Source: Endothia cerciana (Eukaryota > Ascomycota > Sordariomycetes > Diaporthales > Cryphonectriaceae). Taken from it: a stretch of 64,000 nt of DNA. The translations under genes were made by a program, and so were the position numbers. The notes under the pieces were generated by a model, which worked only from the letters and a program-made list of their open reading frames with translations, had not been told where the DNA came from and ran no database searches. The stretch spans positions 124,001 through 188,000 of the forward strand of contig JALRMH010000041.1 in the NCBI GenBank assembly GCA_026119935.1, written 5' to 3'. Below are positions 58,178-64,000 of this stretch, piece after piece; position 1 is the first letter of the stretch, and each line of letters starts with the position of its first letter.

Positions 58178-61100
58178 TCACTCTTCGTCTGGCGGCTGCG
58201 ACCGACTCCGCGGAGCCCGCAAATCAGTCTTGCGAATCACCTGCACGTTGCCCCAGTCTCCAGGCTTGCGCACCATCACGAGCGCGATGTCGTCCTTCAC
58301 ACCGGTGCCCTTCTTCGTGGACGATGAACGGGATGAGATACTCCGGTTCATCGACGGCGCCCTACTGCGCGTCTTGCGCGGCTTGTCCGGCTCCGCTGCG
58401 ACGCTGGGCGGCGCGGGGAATGTCGGGCTCAGTGGCGTTGCCAGCGGAGAGGAGACAGCAGGGTTGATGTTTAGTCCGGCCTCTTGCGCAGCGGTGAGGC
58501 CCTCGATGAGCTTGTTGGCGGCTGCGAGCTGCTCGGCCAGCCTGGCGTTTTCCGCGCGGAGGGTGGGGAGTTCAGTGACCTGTGCTTCGAGGTTGGCCGC
58601 CTTCGCTTCGAGCTCCGCCGCCTTCGCCTCGAGACTAGCTGTCTTGACCTCCAGGGTGGTCTTCTCGACCTCCAGGGCGGCCTTCTCGGATAGCAGTTCA
58701 GGGACCTTGGCTGCTTCCTCCTCCGTCTTGGAAGCAGCCTGCCCAGCTGTGCCCTTCTGCGCCTGCTCAGTGGCCGGGGCGGTCCCCGCAGCAGCGCGAG
58801 CTGCCTCGGCGAGGCAGGCCTCGAGCCCAGCGTTCTTCGCTTCTAGGACGCTCTTGGCTGCCATGAGCTCGCCATTCTGGGTACGCAGATCCTTATACTC
58901 GGACTTATGCTTGGTCTGGCGACCGTCGAACTCATCAGCCAGCTTTTGCAGCTCCTCGTGCTCGGCCTGAAGTGTCTTATTCACTTCCTGGAGCTTGGCG
59001 ATGGCATCGCTTCGACGGGCGATGTCGTCGCGCAGGTTCAGGATGTTGACCTCCTGGCTGACGGCGAGAGACTTGTGGCCATCCAGGTCGATGACGAGGC
59101 GGTCTCGCTCCGCAGTGAGAGCCTCGCACTTGGATCTCTCCTCGGCCAGGCTGGACCCGACAGACTTGATCTCGTCCTTGAGGCTGTCGATATCGGCGTG
59201 AGCACCTTCGACATGCTCGTTCAGGCCGGCGATTTGTTCCTGGAAGTCGTCAACCTGCACCTTGTGCTCGGCTTGGAGACTGGCTACGCGGGCCTCCATC
59301 TGCGTCTTGTGTTCGTCCTTCAGGGCAGCAAGGTGGTCGGAATAATCCTTCGCGCGGGTCTCGAGGTTCGCTTCTAGGCCTGCAGTCTTCTCCTGAAGAT
59401 TCTTCACTTCGGCCTTCAGCTGAGACTTCCTCTTCTCTAGGTCGCCGATGCGAGTGTGGAGGCCGCGCTGCTCCTCGATCGAGCCCTTCATCTCCTTTTC
59501 GAGCTCGGTGATGCGTAGCAGGTAGTTCTTCGTGTCTCTCATGAGGTTATCGCGCCCCGTGTGGAGCTCGCCGTTCTCAGCAGTCAGCTTGGAGACCCGC
59601 TCCTCCAGTGGCCCGACGCGCTTCTGAAGGGACTCCTTGATGATCTGTAGAGAGGCGACCTGCTCGACGACATATCTCTCCTTGTCGGAGACGTGACTGA
59701 GGCTCTTCAATAGGTCGGAGCACTTCTGTTCGAACTCGCCCTTGACCTTCTTCAGCTCGTTGCGCTCAGCCTCGCTGGCCTTGAGCGTCTTTGACTGCTC
59801 GTCGAATCGGCCTTTCAGGTCCGCGAGGATCTTTCCCTGGTCGACGAAGGAGGCTTGCAGCTTCTCGTGCTCCTTCTGGGCCTTCTCAATCCGCGTCTTC
59901 TGCTCCTCGACCTCCTTCCGCTCCCTTTCTACCTGCTGTCGCTCCTTGGCGCGTTCCTTCTCCAGCGCCTTCTGGGCTTTCTCGGCATCCTTCTTCTCGC
60001 GCTCGAGCTTCTGGCGCTCTTTCTGGCGCTCCTCTTGCTCGAGCTGCTTGGCTTTGTGGATTTCCCGCCTCTCAATCTCCAAGTTCTGGCGGTCTCGTTC
60101 CCGCGCCTTCTCACGGTCGGCCCGGGCGCGGTCATCCCGCAGCCGTCTCTCCTCCTCGGCCTTCTGCTTCTCCTTAATGAGCATGTCGCGCTTTTCGAGC
60201 TCCTGTTCCAGCTTGTTGATCTCTTTGCCCTGGAGCACAAGGTCCCTGCCGAGTGTCTTCTCCTCTCCCATGGTAGCCAGCAGCTGATCCAACTTCGTAG
60301 ACTGCTGCTCAGGCTCGGCAAATCTCACGGTGAGGTTCTGCTTGGGGGCGACAGGCGCCGAGATGATCTCCTTTACTGGCTTCGTCTCCGTTCTCAGCTG
60401 CTCAATCTTGTCGAGCAGGACCTCCTCAATCTTCTGCCGCATGCGAGCATCGTTCGTGCTGCCCTCCCGCTGTGGTGGCGCGGGCTTGTGAACCTCGATA
60501 TGGATGTTTGGTCCGCCATTGTAACCACTGCGCTTGGTCGCCGACGAGCTCGAGCCAGACGACGACGTCTTGGTCGACGAGTCACGAGTAGACGCCGGGG
60601 CCGCCTTGTTGCTCGTGGCCACAACGGACCTCTGGCTGGCATGGCGCAGTATCGGAGCAGGAGCGGCTCGAGTGACCTGGCGTTGCTGTGCCTCGGCCAC
60701 CTCGTAGCGCTCTTGCCGTGGCGTGGAGGTCCCAGGGGAGAATAGGGTAGACTGGGTTGGCGTTGTTGAGTGCGCCTCATCCTTGCCTGCGCCAATATCT
60801 GACGCAACAGTCGTGGCGTTTGTGCTTGTCGACAAGATGGACGCACTGTCTCCCTCGGAGTCCCAGCTGTCCGAGTTGGACGAGATCTGTTCGGTCGACT
60901 CGTTGGACGTGTACATTTGTGTGGTAACGTCGGTCGGCCGTCGGTAAGGGGCCGCAATGTCGCCGGGGAAAGCCCCTGGCATCTGAGGCGGCTGGGTGCT
61001 CGCCGTGCCGTGGTATCCTGAGAGCCCAAGCTGGTTCAGGCTCGTGGATGATGGCAGCACCATGGACGCCGGACGGGTCCTGTTCGAGGACGCAACGTAC

Positions 61101-61459
61101 GGGGCTGGTGCCTCCCGGATGCCGTGGGGGTTGCGGAACAAGCCTTGCGCTTGTGGGCTGCTGTTCGACGGAGCAGCGTGACGCACGGGGGCTTGGGAAG
61201 CGTTGTGTGGCGCCTGGGCCCCATACTGTTCGGGTCCGTATTGTGGTCGAGCAGGAGGGGCTGTCGCCGGTTCGACGACTGGTCGCGCCGCAGGCTGGGG
61301 GTTTCTGGCTGGATAGGCCGGGGGAGACACATTCTGGCGGGGTCTCGAGTTCTGCTCGTGAGAACCGCGAGACCCATCATTCATCTGGTGAGCCCTGTCT
61401 CCTTGTCTGAAAGGCTCCATGTCTGGGTATTCCCAGGCCTGTGGCTGTCGAGATGTCAT
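58178..61459 (-). CDS. Large coiled-coil protein, 1093 aa
   Basis: A single exon from ATG 61459 (MTSRQPQAWEYPDMEPFR) to 58178. Residues 1 to about 330 are Pro/Gln/Ser/Asn-rich and probably disordered. From about 340 to 995 the protein is almost continuous heptad sequence, first very Lys/Arg/Glu-rich (DRARADREKARERDRQNLE), later with repeated LEAK/LEVKTASLEAKAAELEA-like heptads. The last 100 residues are Pro/Ser/Arg-rich and end DLRAPRSRSQPPDEE, with a short conserved-looking stretch VKDDIALVMVRKPGDWGNVQ. No catalytic domain was seen. Long coiled-coil proteins of this layout serve as scaffolds at spindle pole bodies, septa, Woronin bodies or hyphal tips; which applies is not visible. The many open frames on the opposite strand are shadows of the biased codon use. 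Confidence 0.85.
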   Translation of the reverse strand: MTSRQPQAWEYPDMEPFRQGDRAHQMNDGSRGSHEQNSRPRQNVSPPAYPARNPQPAARPVVEPATAPPARPQYGPEQYGAQAPHNASQAPVRHAAPSNSSPQAQGLFRNPHGIREAPAPYVASSNRTRPASMVLPSSTSLNQLGLSGYHGTASTQPPQMPGAFPGDIAAPYRRPTDVTTQMYTSNESTEQISSNSDSWDSEGDSASILSTSTNATTVASDIGAGKDEAHSTTPTQSTLFSPGTSTPRQERYEVAEAQQRQVTRAAPAPILRHASQRSVVATSNKAAPASTRDSSTKTSSSGSSSSATKRSGYNGGPNIHIEVHKPAPPQREGSTNDARMRQKIEEVLLDKIEQLRTETKPVKEIISAPVAPKQNLTVRFAEPEQQSTKLDQLLATMGEEKTLGRDLVLQGKEINKLEQELEKRDMLIKEKQKAEEERRLRDDRARADREKARERDRQNLEIERREIHKAKQLEQEERQKERQKLEREKKDAEKAQKALEKERAKERQQVERERKEVEEQKTRIEKAQKEHEKLQASFVDQGKILADLKGRFDEQSKTLKASEAERNELKKVKGEFEQKCSDLLKSLSHVSDKERYVVEQVASLQIIKESLQKRVGPLEERVSKLTAENGELHTGRDNLMRDTKNYLLRITELEKEMKGSIEEQRGLHTRIGDLEKRKSQLKAEVKNLQEKTAGLEANLETRAKDYSDHLAALKDEHKTQMEARVASLQAEHKVQVDDFQEQIAGLNEHVEGAHADIDSLKDEIKSVGSSLAEERSKCEALTAERDRLVIDLDGHKSLAVSQEVNILNLRDDIARRSDAIAKLQEVNKTLQAEHEELQKLADEFDGRQTKHKSEYKDLRTQNGELMAAKSVLEAKNAGLEACLAEAARAAAGTAPATEQAQKGTAGQAASKTEEEAAKVPELLSEKAALEVEKTTLEVKTASLEAKAAELEAKAANLEAQVTELPTLRAENARLAEQLAAANKLIEGLTAAQEAGLNINPAVSSPLATPLSPTFPAPPSVAAEPDKPRKTRSRAPSMNRSISSRSSSTKKGTGVKDDIALVMVRKPGDWGNVQVIRKTDLRAPRSRSQPPDEE

Positions 61460-63775
61460 GATGGCTTGGCTCCGGGGGGACAGAGCCTGGGTCTGTGAGA
61501 TTGGGTTTTGCGTTGTTCTGGTTCGTCACGTTCTCTGCTCAACGTTCTCGGTATCGCTTGGGGTGAGGGTAGTGGAATTGACGAGGCCTGATGCTCATGT
61601 TTCTGGGTTGAGTTGAGTGTTTGTGATTGCTGAGGGCTGTTTGTCAGGAGTGATAAAGAGCTATGAAAACCTTCCTGGAAGGGGGTGAGGCGAGCTGCAG
61701 TATAAGAGGGGCGGAAACTCAAAGCATAGCCGAACAAGCAGCCATACGAGAAGTAAAATGAGCAAGCAACCTGCATTTGTGGTGATACAATGGTAAATCA
61801 CAAGGTACGAAGTACAAACCGTACACGCCTGCATAGTAGGGCACATTTTCGCCAGTGGCTCCCGAGGAGCTGACCCCGTTGGGCACCAACGACAAGGGGC
61901 GTGCCGTAGGACGGCGGTGACAGCCAACAGGGGAACGCTGTTCACGACGGGTGGCTGCAGTCGTAGCCGCCTGAGATCTTCGTCTGGGGCCGAGAAGACG
62001 CCAGGACACCCCAGATGCAACGCCCGGGAATAGTCCTCAGGCCAGGACAACCTGCAGAGGCCTGGGCCGGCCGCCTCACCCCCCATAAGTTTCAGGGGCA
62101 GATCGGGAGGCAAAACGACGATACGAAATATCGTGGTTGATTTTGACTCGGAAGCCGTGGAGGGGGCTCCCCCATCAAGTGACCAGTGACCCCGATTACT
62201 CGTTCTCAAAAATCCACTTTCTTGCAGTCGCTTGAGAGAATTCCCCATTCCTACTCTCTAGGGCATTGGCTCAAAGTGGTCGATTAGAGTTTCGAAAATG
62301 ATTTCTTTTTCGGCCGCCGATCCCATCAGTCTAGACAACTTTATTGGTGCCAGACGAACCCTGATAACCAATTGTGTTTATGGAGTGGCAAAAGAAATAA
62401 AAAATGCCAGTCTTCTCGCCCTGGTCTCCCGGACCTATGCTCCGTGCGACGCCCAACATGGCTACAGAGGCATAATAGGCAGTGTTACCCGTCTTTTCTT
62501 CGCCCGTCTTTGGGGAATGGGAAGCGAGCCGGTATGAGTGGTGCACATTTCCTACCATTGGAGCATCGTGAGGGCTCTCTGCTCCATATGAGCCCTGCAT
62601 CTGTCGTGTCCCGGGCCGTGTCTACCAACCCAAGTTTGATCCGACTTCGGTCTCAACCAGCCACACATTTAGTACCCTCATCAGCTCATGCAGTCAACCT
62701 CAGCTACAGCCCGGCAGCCCTGGAGCTGTCTGCAGTAGCAGTGGACCAAAGAGCTGATTCACCCGTGCGGTCCTACCAGGACACACATCCGGCGTTGATG
62801 CCCGAACCTCGAGACTCGAATAGTACCTACAGTACTCCGTACTTGGCCGACGGGTCGCCCGACCTCACATGCCCAAGATGGAAGCCCGACAGACGCATGG
62901 ATCACCATCGCCGGCTCGGGCTTGCTACGCTGCCTGGCTAACGGACGGCAGCCCCCAGTTGCCTCCAAGTCGCATTGTATGGTCAGAGTGCGTGTTCTAG
63001 GCATTCCTATCGGGCGGTTTTGGCATAAAGGAGGTGCGGAACAGGGCGGTTACGACTGCATCTCGCCTTGGCTGCATCGGTCCTTGGTCACCTATTCGCT
63101 GCTCTTCACTTACATTGACAACCACTGGCCTCCTCGAACCTGCTGTCAGATGTCAGATAGCGCATCTTTTTATTGCACCACGTTTCCTCTGCGCGGGGTG
63201 CATTGGTGGATAGTATTGCTACATCCGGGTAGGGCTGCAGTGCCAGCAAGCCTGGCGAGCGGCGAGCCAGTCGCTCCCCCTAGGACATACGCACGCCCGC
63301 GAAGATCCGGGCTCGTCGTGAATCTGCCTCGCTTTTCCGGACACCTCATTCTCCCCATTCGCCCCCAACCATCCTATCAGGAGAGCAGAGATCCATTCGC
63401 GCGCACTTTAAGCAGCCCAGCCCAAGGCCGACCCCAGCCGACCATGTTGCCACCTGCCCAAGTACGAGCACACCGGCAACCTGCTGCATCAAGACATTAG
63501 TCCTCTATTACATCCGGCGTTTCCAGTCAGCTGACGGCAGCACATCAGCCACGTCCCTTCCCATCCAGAACGAAACGGCCCTCGGTGACATAGCTGAAGG
63601 TCGCCGTGGTTGTGGACACCATCCGTTCTGATTTCCTCGGCTCGCCGCTCGCACCGAAGCGTTTCCCGGGTTGCCGTCTAACCAGATCCGCCTGACGATT
63701 GCAGTTAGCATGCCACAAGTCTCTTCGTAGAACACTACCATGATAGCTTGAAGTGCAAGACGCGACGCCTCGTTC
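61460..63775. other. Gene-poor stretch
   Basis: The first 250 bp are the promoter and leader of the coiled-coil gene. Beyond that, frames at 61661-62248, 62372-62941 and 62922-63500 overlap on opposite strands and have no domain. A minus-strand stretch at about 63560-63640 (KSERMVSTTTATFSYVTEGR) looks protein-like and could be an exon of a gene entering from the right, but its frame ends soon after. Confidence 0.4.
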
Positions 63776-63957
63776 TCACAAATAAGTCGGCAAATTGCAG
63801 TAGTCGTAGCCGCCCAAGCCTAACTGCCGTGCAGTATACATTTCCAAAGTCTTGTTCGCTGAGCCGGCCAGCATGGCAAGGGCCCTGACACCAACAACGT
63901 CCATGGCCAATACCACGGAGAAGAAAAGTCGGAGACGAGCCTGTTCCAGTGGCCTGC
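63776..63957 (-). CDS. Possible terminal exon of a gene entering from the right
   Basis: Minus-strand frame beginning after a candidate acceptor (gacttcag or the following cag) near 63957, reading RPLEQARLRLFFSVVLAMD, VVGVRALAMLAGSANKTLEM and ARQLGLGGYDYCNLPTYL to a TGA at 63776-63778. A stop lies just upstream of the acceptor, so it would have to be spliced. Composition is protein-like but no family was recognised, and the rest lies outside the window. Confidence 0.25.
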
Positions 63958-64000
63958 TGAAGTCTTAGGTCAGACAGAGAGACTGGGCAGTATACGGCGG

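Noticed and set aside
58230..60745. Several plus-strand frames of 150-300 aa
   Set aside because: Leucine- or serine-rich antisense shadows of the coiled-coil gene.
62372..63500. Overlapping plus-strand frames of 189 and 192 aa
   Set aside because: No domain, overlapping each other in different frames, composition of non-coding DNA.

Overview
The window is nuclear DNA of a filamentous ascomycete (Pezizomycotina, probably Sordariomycetes-like). The support is many short GT-AG introns (about 55-130 bp), fungal Zn2Cys6 regulators, a highly reducing polyketide synthase, an RTA1-family protein, and AT-rich transposon relics broken by stops in the way repeat-induced point mutation (RIP) leaves them. 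No rRNA, functional tRNA, CRISPR array or prokaryotic operon was seen. All exon structures are my own splice reading and were checked only for frame and motif continuity.

Left part (1-15 kb): the 3' end of an extradiol-dioxygenase (VOC) gene, an acyl-CoA dehydrogenase pseudogene, a mucin-like single-pass membrane protein (4.0-5.9 kb), a long gene-poor stretch with one doubtful gene (8.1-8.8 kb), an alpha/beta-hydrolase pseudogene ending beside a (TA)n tract, a GC-rich intronless MlrC/M81-type protein (12.4-14.0 kb), and a 67-aa predicted secreted protein.

Middle-left (16-22.5 kb): translation elongation factor 1-beta, a SnoaL-like protein, four tandem palindromes, an intronless short-chain dehydrogenase flanked by two copies of a dispersed repeat, and an AT-rich relic.

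Core (22.6-57.6 kb): a probable secondary-metabolite gene cluster. Its centre is a 9-exon, about 3227-aa highly reducing PKS, KS-AT-DH-MT-ER-KR-ACP plus a C-terminal carnitine-acyltransferase-type (cAT) domain. It faces a DHA2 transporter across a 1.95-kb shared promoter region that holds two sets of direct repeats. Next come an RTA1-like membrane protein, a decayed pogo/Fot1 transposon, a cupin protein, a Zn2Cys6 regulator divergent from a second DHA2 transporter, a patch of tRNA-like SINE heads, a second Zn2Cys6 regulator, and a polytopic membrane protein of unknown activity. A plausible division of labour is: the PKS builds a reduced methylated chain, the cAT domain moves it to an acceptor, cupin, SDR or the membrane protein may tailor it, the two transporters and RTA1 export or protect, and one or both regulators switch the locus on. 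Cluster borders are inference; the EF-1beta gene on the left and the large coiled-coil gene on the right look like outside genes.

Right part (58-64 kb): a single-exon 1093-aa coiled-coil protein, then sequence with little recognisable content and perhaps the last exon of a gene entering from the right.
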